From the NCBI RefSeq assembly GCF_000146185.1, contig NC_012778.1:1681001-1745000 (forward strand): a stretch of DNA of 64,000 nt, written 5' to 3'. A model generated the notes under the pieces. It saw nothing but the letters and a program-made list of their open reading frames with translations. It made no database searches and had not been told where the DNA came from. This document shows positions 42,143-51,251 of the stretch, one piece after another (positions within the stretch are counted from its first letter, which is position 1; the number at the start of each line of letters is the position of its first letter). The translations under genes and the position numbers were made by a program. Source of the stretch: [Eubacterium] eligens ATCC 27750. Lineage in GTDB: Bacteria > Bacillota > Clostridia > Lachnospirales > Lachnospiraceae.

Positions 42143-45100
42143 CTATGAATTCAAATTTTCTCTGCGTTTCTTTACGGTAATAATCAATCCCGTTCCGGAA
42201 AGAATTGATAGTATAAACAGCCATACACTCGGTGTGTTGTCTCCGGTTTTAGGTGCAGTCACATCCTTCTTATCAGTTCCACTCGATGGCTTGTCATCAG
42301 AGGAATTGCTATTGTTATTACTGTTATCAGAGATATTTGCTTTGGTGGTAAATGTGGTGCTTGCAGAACCATCCGTCCAAAGGATTTCAACTGTATGGTT
42401 TCCTGCCGAAAGTGTATTCAGGTAGGAAGCTTTCAGTGTGATAATGGTAGAGCCTTCCTTTGCAGTGTAGTTGCTCTTGTCTATCAAATTTCCGTCCACC
42501 TTAACTCCGGTAAACTTGGAGAAGTCTCCGTTACCCCGGATGGTGATATTACCATCACTGTCATGCGTCCAACTACTGTTTGCTCCATCAATAATCTGAT
42601 AGGTGTTATTCGGTGTGTCAGGATTATCGGAACCGCCCGCATCCTGTACGGTCAATGTTGCAGAATTACTCTCTACGTTTCCTGCGCTGTTTGAAACAAC
42701 ACACTTATACTTAAATCCGTTGCAGCTTATATTGACTGTGGATGTGGTATAGCTCGTTGCCGTTGCACCGTCAATGTTTACCCATCCTTTCCCATCATTT
42801 CTGTATATCTGCCACTGATAGGTAAGATCTGTACCGCTTGCTGCTATGGTAAAGGACGCAGTCTCACCTACCTTCACTGTCGCATTTCCAGGCTGTGTGG
42901 TTATGCTTGGTGCAATCACATCCGGCACATCCGGTGTCTGGCTTTCCTGTTTAAAGGTAACTTCTATGGTGTGATCAGTATTCACATCACTAAAGGTGTA
43001 GCTTGTGGTTGCTGTCACTTCCGAACCATCCACCTTTACGTCCGCAATATAATATCCTTCGTTCGCCTTGATTGTATATGTAAGCTGACCTGCGGCAGAT
43101 ACCGTTGTCGTGCCACCGGGAGAGATTGTTCCACCGATACCTGCCGTTGCGGTAATCTTGTAGCTTGCTGTACCGCTCGGAGGCGTTATCGGCGCTGTAT
43201 CCGCCGTAAAACTCCAACTTCCACGGAATACCACGGTTGTGCCGTTTAGGTTGCCGGCATCCCAGCCCGAAAAAGCCCATGTGCCGTTTTTACCATCCTT
43301 TTGTGCCTGAATGCGTGTTGTGGAGGTATATTTCTTATCCACAGCCGCCTTCGCCTGTTGCACACTCGAATAGGAGCTGCTATTTAGCGGCAGCGTTGCG
43401 CCTGTCGGGAATACAGAGCCCCAATTGTATTGCACCGTATAATTTTTTGTCACCGGCGGCTCGGGGCGTTCCTCAGACCTTTTATAAATATAACGAATCG
43501 TCATACCACTGTTCGGGACAGCATTTTCCATCCCCTCCGCTTTAACAAAAGTGTAGCCGTGCAGTTCCTGCGGCGGCTGCCAATCAACCTTTTTGCCTAC
43601 CGGAACAGTAAAGGTAGTCGGCATGGTGTTTGGAACATCTGTGCCATCCTCCAGCTGATATTGGATGGTGACATTGACATAGCGCTGCTGCTCCGTATCA
43701 TCATCAGCCAATACCTCGCCTGTCGCATGATCTACAATCTCAAAGCCGATGGTATCGCCGGATTGCAGAATGGCATTCTCCGGAATCGTGTAAACCAGAG
43801 AGCAGTTGACAAGGCCGGAATTAAAGTCGCTGCCCTCGTAATCCAACGCACCCTTTGTCCAGAATTTGCTTTTCTCTTTCCAAACAGGGATGTCAAACTC
43901 CTGCGTAGTGAAAACCTGCTCCCCATCTGTCGTGACCGCTTTTTCGCCGTTGGAATGTTCCACCCACAGGCGCAGGGTCACAGTCTTCGCTTGGGTATTC
44001 GAAAGATTTTGTATAATGGTGCGCAGCTCAACCTGCTGCCCCTTCATGCTGCTATAATCAAAGCTGTTTTTACTGCCGCCGCTTAATAGACGGCTATTCC
44101 TGTCATTTTGATAGCTCGCATATGCGGAGGAATTCGCTGCCTCAAAGGCAGAAGGATCTTTTGTGGGATTTCTGTAACCGCCGATATACTTTTTCACCTC
44201 AGGAACAGCCACATAAAGCGCAGGGGGATTTGTAATGAGCTGACTCATGACCTTTATGCCCTGTAGCTTGCACACATCGCAAAAATCATTCTGAAAGGTC
44301 TCTCGCATCAGACAATCCCTGCTGGAATTATAGGTATAAGGATAGTAGTCAAGATGCGGGCAGGTATAGGTATTACGGAAGCCAAGCAGCTGCTTCCACT
44401 TCACTTTCGTGGGATCTTTTGTTGCAGTCATATTCAGTGATGTAGTGTAATTCCACTCATCTACAGGAACAGTGCTATAATTATATTCATCTCCCAGATG
44501 GAACAGACCGTGTCCCAGTTCATGCCGCTGGGTAAACGCAGAATATGCGTTTCTCGCTGACGCAACAATATAGTGAATACCATATTGTTTATTATCATGA
44601 GAGCCACCGAAATACTCACCGCTATTCGCCAACACAACGAATTGGTTGATATTTTCATACACATAATCATACTGTCTATAATTATGATCCATCGTGTTTT
44701 CGTTTGGATGCGTTTCATTAGGAATATGTGCGTCATGAATCTTCTCGATAAACGCAGGGCCTATGATGCGCTCCAAAACATGGTTGCGCCAGTTCCCTTT
44801 GTTAGTAGAAATTCCTCCTTTGGCGGTCGCAGCAAAAAATGTGCTGGTACCGCCATAGCCATCCACCGATGCCGTGCAGAGTGCATAGACATTAAAGCGA
44901 TCCGCCATGCTGCGATATGGCTCTATCTGCAATACCTCCCCCCACAGCTTTTTTACATCCTCGACAAACTGCTTTTGCTGGCTTTTGGTGTAGCCCTCGG
45001 CGCAGTACACAATCACCATGTTCTCCTTATCGCTGCGAGGCTTCTGGATTGTATACACCGGTACGGTTACATTTGCATATGCAGGATCCTCAGTGTAGAG

Positions 45101-46153
45101 GGTACTCATCTCCAGCTGTAGATACTCATCCGTGTTCACATTCCAGTCACCATTCACATCCTCTCGCACAGCGCCGGATATGCCAATGCTGTCATCCGGC
45201 GCATCCGGTGCGGAAACAACATAGGGGTCCTGTGCGCTCTGTCCTGTGCCGGATGATACGGTGTAATTTTCCGTATTCAGATAGAAGGCAGGACGAACGC
45301 CGTAATATCCCTTATAGGGTGCGTCACGCAAAATATTCCCTTGAGGGGTCACAAATCGCATATCATGGTTACAGGTTGTAATCGGTGTACGCAGCCAATA
45401 GTTCCATGCTACACCGCTTCTGTTTTTTGCGATATGGTAGCCGTTCAGGTTATCATTAACCGTTTTGAGCTGCTGAACATCCAGCAGAAAAACTCTATCC
45501 CAAATATATTCATAATGGGCACTGTCATACCCATCCGCTACCGTATCAATTGTGGTGTTATAGGGAAGATCAACACCGGCTGCGTCGATATAACCTGCCG
45601 TATACTCCGGATGGGAAACGATAGAACGCTGCTTCACCGTTCGAATCGCTCCCAGCTCATCCGAACGAAAGCTGCGAAGGAAGCCCTCCTTTTGGTCATA
45701 TGCTGCCGTTTTAGGATAGACAGAATCCTCTGTTGGCGGATTTCCGCAAAGCCATTTCACTTTTCCTGCTTCAGCGTTGGAATTGAGCCAAGAACGTATG
45801 TTGCTGTCTCTCCAGTGGTTAGAACCAAAATTATCTCTCCAGCTATTGCGCCGGTGCGAGCCTGTTTCGGCATTTTTGTTGGTTTTTGCATCATAGGGCA
45901 TGTAATCACACAATACTCTATCCGAAAGCATCAATGGCCCATTGCTATCCTTCGCTACACAACGCCACACAATTGGCACTCCCCCATAAGTACCCATCTG
46001 AATGTAGTCACCAATTTCGATGGTTGGCTTGTTATCTGCCTCGATGGTTGGCTTGTTATCTGCCGCCCTAACCTGCAAAGGGCATAGCACCAAAATTACC
46101 GCAAGCAGCAGAGATACCGTTCGTTTGCCATATTTATGTTTGATAATATTCAT
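42143..46153 (-). CDS. secreted, wall-anchored M64 (IgA-protease family) metallopeptidase
   Basis: This surface protein has 1336 residues. A signal peptide (1-31) is followed by a tandem ADNKPTIE pair, a DUF6273-like domain (about 45-315), an acidic segment resembling a dockerin or EF-hand loop (EDVNGDWNVNTDEYLQLE), an M64 peptidase domain (about 360-640) with zinc motif HELGH (544-548) and LGDEY, MucBP-like and Ig-like repeats, an X2-like domain near 1200-1270, and a sorting signal APKTGD with a hydrophobic helix and basic tail. M64 enzymes include the IgA protease of Clostridium ramosum. The coding sequence is visibly richer in G and C than the flanks. AGGAGG precedes the ATG. Confidence 0.9.
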   Translation of the reverse strand: MNIIKHKYGKRTVSLLLAVILVLCPLQVRAADNKPTIEADNKPTIEIGDYIQMGTYGGVPIVWRCVAKDSNGPLMLSDRVLCDYMPYDAKTNKNAETGSHRRNSWRDNFGSNHWRDSNIRSWLNSNAEAGKVKWLCGNPPTEDSVYPKTAAYDQKEGFLRSFRSDELGAIRTVKQRSIVSHPEYTAGYIDAAGVDLPYNTTIDTVADGYDSAHYEYIWDRVFLLDVQQLKTVNDNLNGYHIAKNRSGVAWNYWLRTPITTCNHDMRFVTPQGNILRDAPYKGYYGVRPAFYLNTENYTVSSGTGQSAQDPYVVSAPDAPDDSIGISGAVREDVNGDWNVNTDEYLQLEMSTLYTEDPAYANVTVPVYTIQKPRSDKENMVIVYCAEGYTKSQQKQFVEDVKKLWGEVLQIEPYRSMADRFNVYALCTASVDGYGGTSTFFAATAKGGISTNKGNWRNHVLERIIGPAFIEKIHDAHIPNETHPNENTMDHNYRQYDYVYENINQFVVLANSGEYFGGSHDNKQYGIHYIVASARNAYSAFTQRHELGHGLFHLGDEYNYSTVPVDEWNYTTSLNMTATKDPTKVKWKQLLGFRNTYTCPHLDYYPYTYNSSRDCLMRETFQNDFCDVCKLQGIKVMSQLITNPPALYVAVPEVKKYIGGYRNPTKDPSAFEAANSSAYASYQNDRNSRLLSGGSKNSFDYSSMKGQQVELRTIIQNLSNTQAKTVTLRLWVEHSNGEKAVTTDGEQVFTTQEFDIPVWKEKSKFWTKGALDYEGSDFNSGLVNCSLVYTIPENAILQSGDTIGFEIVDHATGEVLADDDTEQQRYVNVTIQYQLEDGTDVPNTMPTTFTVPVGKKVDWQPPQELHGYTFVKAEGMENAVPNSGMTIRYIYKRSEERPEPPVTKNYTVQYNWGSVFPTGATLPLNSSSYSSVQQAKAAVDKKYTSTTRIQAQKDGKNGTWAFSGWDAGNLNGTTVVFRGSWSFTADTAPITPPSGTASYKITATAGIGGTISPGGTTTVSAAGQLTYTIKANEGYYIADVKVDGSEVTATTSYTFSDVNTDHTIEVTFKQESQTPDVPDVIAPSITTQPGNATVKVGETASFTIAASGTDLTYQWQIYRNDGKGWVNIDGATATSYTTSTVNISCNGFKYKCVVSNSAGNVESNSATLTVQDAGGSDNPDTPNNTYQIIDGANSSWTHDSDGNITIRGNGDFSKFTGVKVDGNLIDKSNYTAKEGSTIITLKASYLNTLSAGNHTVEILWTDGSASTTFTTKANISDNSNNNSNSSDDKPSSGTDKKDVTAPKTGDNTPSVWLFILSILSGTGLIITVKKRRENLNS
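46017..46064. repeat. 24-bp exact tandem duplication in the peptidase gene
   Basis: TCGATGGTTGGCTTGTTATC plus TGCC is repeated twice back to back (46017-46040, 46041-46064), encoding the doubled ADNKPTIE just after the signal peptide. It is in frame and without effect on the rest of the protein. Confidence 0.92.
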
Positions 46154-46450
46154 AAAGTCCTCCTTTTGTCATTCTCTCCTGAGCGTCATTCACGGTCAGT
46201 AGGCTTCTACCCCCCATTTTTGACATATGTCAATTTATACAATTGCTGCATCATCGATATTCACCTCATTTCTACTTGAGTTATTGCAAAAAATAGGTCT
46301 TTCTGCGATAACCCCTTGTGCCAAATGCTGAAACACCTTCATAAAGATGTAATAGCTTATTTATTTTAGAAAAGTATCCGACAAAAAACTCTACACTTCC
46401 GACAAAAAATATATATATTTCTCAAACCATATCATGGCGATGTACATTTG
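46154..46450. promoter_or_regulatory. leader of the M64 gene with a direct repeat
   Basis: About 300 nt without a gene. It contains the exact 12-mer TCCGACAAAAAA twice (46377-46388 and 46398-46409), spaced 21 nt, i.e. two helical turns. This suits a dimeric regulator binding one face of DNA. The left end supplies the AGGAGG of the M64 gene. Confidence 0.4.
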
Positions 46451-46681
46451 TCAATGATGTGACACCTCAAGATCACCACAGTCCTGATACTTCTTATACA
46501 TGTCATTGATATAAATCGTAGGCGAAATATTCCTGCCTTCCTCTCGTAAGATGATGCCATCAAGAGTCACATTCACCTTTTCCACGGGTTCTGCCACAAG
46601 CTCCATTCCTTTGAACTTCTCAGGCATATAATCCATAAACTTTTCTTTTACTACTTCCTTAAAAATCTCGTAATTCATCAT
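46451..46681 (-). pseudogene. DUF5688-type gene, truncated
   Basis: The ATG at 46681 follows AAGGAGG. About 74 residues (NYEIFKEVVKEKFMDYMP, MELVAEPVEKVNVTLDGI, PTIYINDMYKKYQDCGD) match the N terminus of DUF5688 proteins of Firmicutes integrative elements as I remember them, which are several times longer. The frame breaks off after GDLEVSHH, at the start of the peptidase leader region. The 3' part has evidently been lost. Confidence 0.65.
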
Positions 46682-46754
46682 ATTACGGTTCCTCCTTAAT
46701 CTAAAAAAGCAGGGAACATAAGTCACTGGCTTACATTCCCCGCAAGGTTAATTG

Positions 46755-48224
46755 TTACTGTTTATTCTTTTTCTTTCTTCCACGAAGTCCTACTCCAACA
46801 CCTGTAATAAGTGCAAGTGCACCAATTCCAAGATAAAGAAGCGGATTTGCATTGTCGCCTGTCTGTGGAAGCTTAGGCTCTGTCGGTACATTGATAAGCT
46901 TAAGAGTTGTTACAACAACATCCGGTGCATTGTCATCGTATCGAAGAGTTACATCGTGAGCTGTCTCATCGAGGATATATCCGTCAGCTGCTTTTGTCTC
47001 AACTACTGTATAATGGATATCTTCCTTGAATGATCCATCCTCGTTGTAAGTACAGATAGGAAGCTCCTTGCTCTCTGCATGACCATTCTTGTCAGTAGTG
47101 AGTGTGTCAAGCACCTTTCCGTCCTTATCTCTTACTTCAAATACAACACCATCGATCGGCTTTCCGGTTACTTTGTCAGTTTTCTCAATGACAATCTTTC
47201 CGACTGCCTGCTCGTCCTTCATGGATACCTTCTGGATTTCTGCTGTCTCCTTTACTTCAAAGGTTACATCACTTGCCACCTTATATCCATATGGTGCAGA
47301 TTCCTCTCTGAGTGTGTACTTTCCGACAGGAAGTCTCTCAATCATATGAGTCTTTCCTGCTTCTGATGTCCAGCTCTCAACAAGCTTTCCATCAGCATCA
47401 ATAACTGAAAGCTTTGCTCCAGGTAATTCTTTCTCGCCTGTGATATCAGTCTTTGAAATCTCTACCTTAATCGGTGCATTTTCAAATGCTGCCTCAAACT
47501 CGATAACCTTTACCTTATCTCCCTGATATGAAGCATCCACATCAAAAATCTTATCAGACTTCACATAGCCCTTTGGTGCCTCAATCTCTTTGACATAATA
47601 CTGTCCAAGTGGAAGGTCAGAGGTAAATGCTGCCTTTCCGTCCTTGCCTGTTACTGTTCTCTCAATCTGTGTATCAGCTTTTACGATTACCTTGCCATCT
47701 TTGTTCACGATATCTTCTTTCGCAAATAAGCCGAATACTGCTCCTTCAAGTGCTTCCTTAGTCTCTGAATCAGTCTTGGTTACAGTAATCTGCACTTTCT
47801 GACGCTCATTTGTCACATCCATTCCTGCAAATACAAACTTTTTGTTCTGGTCGATATAAGAAAGGTCTGCCTCAATCGGTGTATCATCTAATACAAATCC
47901 ATCAATTGTCTTTGTCTCAACAAGATAATACTTGCCAAGTGGAAGGTCATCAATTCTTGCGATACCCTTATCATTTGTCACGATGGTTGCCACCTTGTCT
48001 CCTGCCTTATGATATACAGTATCAAGTCCGTCGGCACTTACGATATCCTCTTTTGCATATACATCAAAAGTTACTCCTGCAAGGCTGTCCTTGAAGAAAT
48101 TGAAGATAAAGTCGTACCAGTAACCCTTCATAAGAGTAGTATCTGTTACAAATTCGCCGTCCTTATTGATGACAATGGAACCTGTACTAATATGATAGCT
48201 GTGACTTTCATCTTCCAGGTACAT
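46755..48224 (-). pseudogene. SpaA-type pilin/adhesin, 5'-truncated
   Basis: The frame encodes 489 residues: about four SpaA/Cna-B isopeptide-type domains (near 45-145, 150-250, 255-335, 340-445), each starting with a DVYAKED or EISKTD-like strand and containing LPLGKYYLVE or VGKYTLREESAPYGY, then a sorting signal LPQTGD (about 453), a hydrophobic helix and the tail GRKKKNKQ. There is no signal peptide, no ribosome binding site and no natural start at 48224, so the 5' part of a much longer cell-surface gene is missing. It would not be secreted as it stands. It shares the truncation pattern of the neighbouring DUF5688 gene. Confidence 0.75.
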
Positions 48225-48365
48225 GCCCCGTAAATTTACTACCTACAGATACCCTGCAGTGCAAACTACTTTGCAAATCTGTAACTGATTATTAAATTGT
48301 TCATCCCAAGTTTTTCTTGGAATGTCCATATATTACATTAGTTTCTATAATGCCGAAAGTGACAA

Positions 48366-48665
48366 TCACGGGTCTTTTTTATCAAAACAGGTACTATTGT
48401 GGCCTTTTTTATCTTCGCCTGACAATTTATTCCAAATATGTTTGGGCAATGGTCTTGTTGGTTCCTTAAATTTCTCCAAATACATTTCAAAAATATCTGT
48501 ATTAATCAATGCTGAATTTCCAACCTTATATACTGCCCCTGCTTCTGAAGCCAAAACCATAATCCTTGATTTACTTATGCCATAAATAATGGCTCCTTCA
48601 GTAGCATTTACATATTTTTTCATAATGTCTTTTGTATCTGAATAGAACTTATATGAGTTACTCAT
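48366..48665 (-). CDS. DUF6462-type mobile-element protein, copy 1
   Basis: A 99-residue small helical protein with one DUF6462-like unit: MKKYVNATEGAIIYGISK, then AGAVYKVGNSALINTDIFEMYLEKF. The unit resembles a winged-helix/excisionase-like DNA-binding fold, which is an inference. It overlaps the preceding gene by 8 nt (ATGAGTAA). It is the last of three tandem paralogues on the minus strand. The C-terminal tail (GHNSTCFDKKDP) looks unlike its relatives and may reflect a rearranged end. Confidence 0.75.
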   Translation of the reverse strand: MSNSYKFYSDTKDIMKKYVNATEGAIIYGISKSRIMVLASEAGAVYKVGNSALINTDIFEMYLEKFKEPTRPLPKHIWNKLSGEDKKGHNSTCFDKKDP

Positions 48666-49140
48666 TCAATTCACCTTCTTCCTGTCCGTATAACGGCTCT
48701 TTCAAAGGTCTTACAGGTTGTCTGAATTGCTCCATATAATTATCAAATATTTCTAAATTAATTAGCACAGTCCCCCCTGTTCCCTCATTTATTTTATATG
48801 TTGCACCTGCTGCTCTAGCCAACTCGATAAATCTATGTCTGCCAATACTGTATATAATTGAAGCTTCTCCAATTCTCGCAAACTTTTTAATTATCTGTTT
48901 ATTTGTTCCAGGCACTTTGTATATGTGTTTCATAAACTCATCAAACCTTTCCTTTTTTACTAAATGAATACGGGTAAGCTTGTATAAAGAACCTGCCGCC
49001 TTAGCAATATATTCAGTTTCTTCAACACTTAATCCATATTCCTGAGCTACCGCTTCGACCCTTATGTATCTTTTTATTACCTCTGCACCATGTAGGTAAG
49101 CCCTAACATCTGGCTGTAATTGTGTTACCATCCTTTTCAC
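48658..49140 (-). CDS. DUF6462-type mobile-element protein with two domains, copy 2
   Basis: The 160-residue protein holds two tandem units, the first diverged (VEAVAQEYGLSVEETEYI, LYKLTRIHLVKKERFDEFM) and the second canonical (IGEASIIYSIGRHRF, TYKINEGTGGTVLINLEIF). It is the middle gene of the cluster, starting where the upstream paralogue ends and overlapping the next by 8 nt. Such small proteins sit next to integrase/excisionase genes of Firmicutes integrative elements. No integrase remains here. Confidence 0.75.
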   Translation of the reverse strand: MKRMVTQLQPDVRAYLHGAEVIKRYIRVEAVAQEYGLSVEETEYIAKAAGSLYKLTRIHLVKKERFDEFMKHIYKVPGTNKQIIKKFARIGEASIIYSIGRHRFIELARAAGATYKINEGTGGTVLINLEIFDNYMEQFRQPVRPLKEPLYGQEEGELNE

Positions 49141-49368
49141 CTACTTATAAAATTCATCATCAACTATGTGGAATGTCTCAATGTACTCATCAAATATCTT
49201 CAAATTCACAAGTACTAACTGACCTAACTTATAGATTGCCTTGGCGTCCTTAGCCATTTGCATAAACTTTGATACGCTCATATGATACATTTCTGCTCCT
49301 TCGCTATACCTTACAAATTTTGTATTACCATTCTTCTTAAATTCCTGATATGTCTTTGTGTGCTCCAT
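49141..49368 (-). CDS. DUF6462-type mobile-element protein, copy 3
   Basis: A 75-residue protein consisting of a single unit (RYSEGAEMYHMSVSKFMQMA, then IYKLGQLVLVNLKIFDEY). It is the intact counterpart of the remnant at 41274. It is the first gene of the three-gene cluster and starts downstream of a strong hairpin that isolates the cluster from lysS. Confidence 0.75.
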   Translation of the reverse strand: MEHTKTYQEFKKNGNTKFVRYSEGAEMYHMSVSKFMQMAKDAKAIYKLGQLVLVNLKIFDEYIETFHIVDDEFYK

Positions 49369-49411
49369 ATTAATCTCCTTTCGCTATTTCAGTTGCTCCT
49401 ATAACGCAAAA

Positions 49412-49450
49412 AGAGGACATCTTCTAAATTTCTTTAGAAAATGTCCTCTA
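49412..49450. terminator. strong hairpin between lysS and the DUF6462 cluster
   Basis: AGAGGACAT...TTCTAAA pairs with TTTAGAA.ATGTCCTCT, and on the minus strand it is followed by TTTTT. It sits about 160 nt downstream of lysS and would stop lysS transcription before the DUF6462 genes. Confidence 0.8.
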
Positions 49451-49532
49451 AGTAATACAATCTTTAATTTTTCAGACTAAGCAATCTGTACTAACCTGTA
49501 CTAATCTTTTTTTGACTATGCCAAAAATTGGT

Positions 49533-49611
49533 CAAATCTTGGTCAAAACCCCTTGACCAACTATATATTTTAGTACATCCAAGTGCTGAAACCCTTGATT
49601 TTCCTGCATTC
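49533..49611. other. candidate att-site region beside lysS
   Basis: An inverted repeat TTGGTCAA/TTGACCAA (about 49541-49562, with a further partial TTGGTCAAA just before) is followed by TGCTGAAACCCTTGATTTTC, a sequence style seen at tyrosine-recombinase attachment cores. It lies between the mobile-element cluster and the lysS stop at 49612. No second copy was found in the window by eye. Confidence 0.3.
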
Positions 49612-51216
49612 TTACTTATCAATAGACTTCATTGTCGGGAAGAGCAGAACATCTCTAATTGCAGGTGAATCTGTAAGCAGCATAACAAGTCTGTCAATAC
49701 CGTAACCGATACCGCCTGTTGGTGGCATACCTACTGCAAGTGCGTTAAGGAAGTCCTCATCTGTGTGCTGTGCTTCCTCGTCGCCGTTCTCTGCGTTCTT
49801 ATCCTGCTGTGCGAAACGCTCTCTCTGGTCGATTGGGTCGTTAAGCTCTGAGTATGCATTACACATTTCCCATGTGTTAATGAAAAGCTCGAAACGTTCA
49901 ACCTTCTCTGGATCAGATGGCTTCTTCTTAGTAAGTGGAGATATTGCAAGAGGATGATCCATAATGAATGTAGGCTGGATTAAATTCTCCTCGCAGTACT
50001 CCTCAAAGAAGAGATTGATGATGTCGCCCTTAGTGTGACGCTCCTCGAACTCAATTCCTCTCTCCTTAGCAAGAGCCTTAGCTTCTTCGTCAGTCTTAAT
50101 TGTATCAAAATCAACACCGGCGTATTCCTTAATTGCGTCATTCATAGTAAGTCTTCTGAATGGCTTTCCAAGGTCAATCTCAGTGCCGTTGTAAGTAATC
50201 TTAGTTGTACCGCATACAGTCTCGGCAAGGTGTCTGAACATGCTCTCAGTAAGTTCCATCATTCCTTCGTAATCTGTGTATGCCTGGTAAAGTTCCATAA
50301 GTGTGAACTCAGGGTTGTGTCTTGTATCAACACCCTCGTTACGGTATACTCGTCCGATTTCGTAAACTCTCTCAAGACCACCAACGATAAGTCTCTTAAG
50401 ATAAAGCTCTAATGAAATACGAAGCTTAACGTCCTCGTCAAGTGCGTTGTAATGAGTCTCGAATGGTCTTGCGGCAGCACCACCAGCATTAGATACAAGT
50501 GTTGGTGTCTCAACTTCCATGAAGTCTCTGCCATCAAGGAACTTTCTGATTTCCTTGATAATCTTAGATCTCTTTACAAATGTTTCCTTAACCTCAGGAT
50601 TCATTATTAAATCAACATATCTCTGACGGTATCTCATATCAGTATCTGTGATTCCGTGGAACTTCTCTGGAAGTACCTGTAAACTCTTAGAAAGAAGAGT
50701 AATCTCCTCAGCGTGAACTGAAATCTCTCCTGTCTTAGTTCTGAAGATAAATCCCTTAATTCCGAAGATATCACCGATATCAGACTTCTTGAAGTCTGCA
50801 TATGCTTCTTCGCCAATTGCATCTCTTGAAATATATGCCTGCATTCTGCCCTTAAGATCAGCAATGTTACAGAAAGATGCCTTTCCCATTACTCTCTTGA
50901 ACATCATACGTCCGGCAAAGCTTACATTAATTGGAGAAGCGTCCATAATGGCTCTTCTCTCATTGTAATCGGCATTAACTGCTTCTCTTGCCTGCTGCTC
51001 ATCTAAACCTTCAGTATTAACTGCTGGTCTGTCACCAAGAAGTTCCTTCTCATGTGCTTCATAGATGGCTCTGATTTCATCTGTGTGATGTGTTACATCA
51101 TACTTTGTTATCTGGAATGGATCCTTACCTGCGTCCTGAAGGTTCTTTAACTTTTCCATACGAACCTTAATCTGCTCGTTAACGTCAGGCTGCTGTGCAG
51201 ATTTATTATCTCCCAT
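49612..51216 (-). CDS. lysS: lysyl-tRNA synthetase, class II
   Basis: A 534-residue enzyme that charges tRNA-Lys. It has an N-terminal OB-fold anticodon domain (about 65-180, [19 protein letters not shown]), the class II motif 1/2 region ([41 protein letters not shown]) and motif 3 [13 protein letters not shown] near the C terminus, ending in LFPTMKS. A short extra N-terminal part (about 20 residues) and a small insertion explain the length over the usual 490-500. AGGAG precedes the ATG. It follows greA by 35 nt. Confidence 0.96.
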   Translation of the reverse strand: MGDNKSAQQPDVNEQIKVRMEKLKNLQDAGKDPFQITKYDVTHHTDEIRAIYEAHEKELLGDRPAVNTEGLDEQQAREAVNADYNERRAIMDASPINVSFAGRMMFKRVMGKASFCNIADLKGRMQAYISRDAIGEEAYADFKKSDIGDIFGIKGFIFRTKTGEISVHAEEITLLSKSLQVLPEKFHGITDTDMRYRQRYVDLIMNPEVKETFVKRSKIIKEIRKFLDGRDFMEVETPTLVSNAGGAAARPFETHYNALDEDVKLRISLELYLKRLIVGGLERVYEIGRVYRNEGVDTRHNPEFTLMELYQAYTDYEGMMELTESMFRHLAETVCGTTKITYNGTEIDLGKPFRRLTMNDAIKEYAGVDFDTIKTDEEAKALAKERGIEFEERHTKGDIINLFFEEYCEENLIQPTFIMDHPLAISPLTKKKPSDPEKVERFELFINTWEMCNAYSELNDPIDQRERFAQQDKNAENGDEEAQHTDEDFLNALAVGMPPTGGIGYGIDRLVMLLTDSPAIRDVLLFPTMKSIDK

Positions 51217-51251
51217 GAATGAGTATCTCCTTTTCTATATGTTACTGAAAA

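Noticed and set aside
41832..42425. Plus-strand 197-codon frame after the XRE gene
   Set aside because: It has no ribosome binding site, runs into the 3' end of the peptidase gene in antisense and has unlikely composition.
42371..46087. Several long plus-strand reading frames (for example 43430-44086 and 45341-46087)
   Set aside because: They are antisense shadows of the M64 peptidase gene, which has a signal peptide, catalytic motif and sorting signal. The shadows have no ribosome binding sites or recognisable domains.
33758..49611. Intact prophage or conjugative element
   Set aside because: No integrase, terminase, capsid, relaxase or coupling protein could be read. Only fragments and cargo remain.
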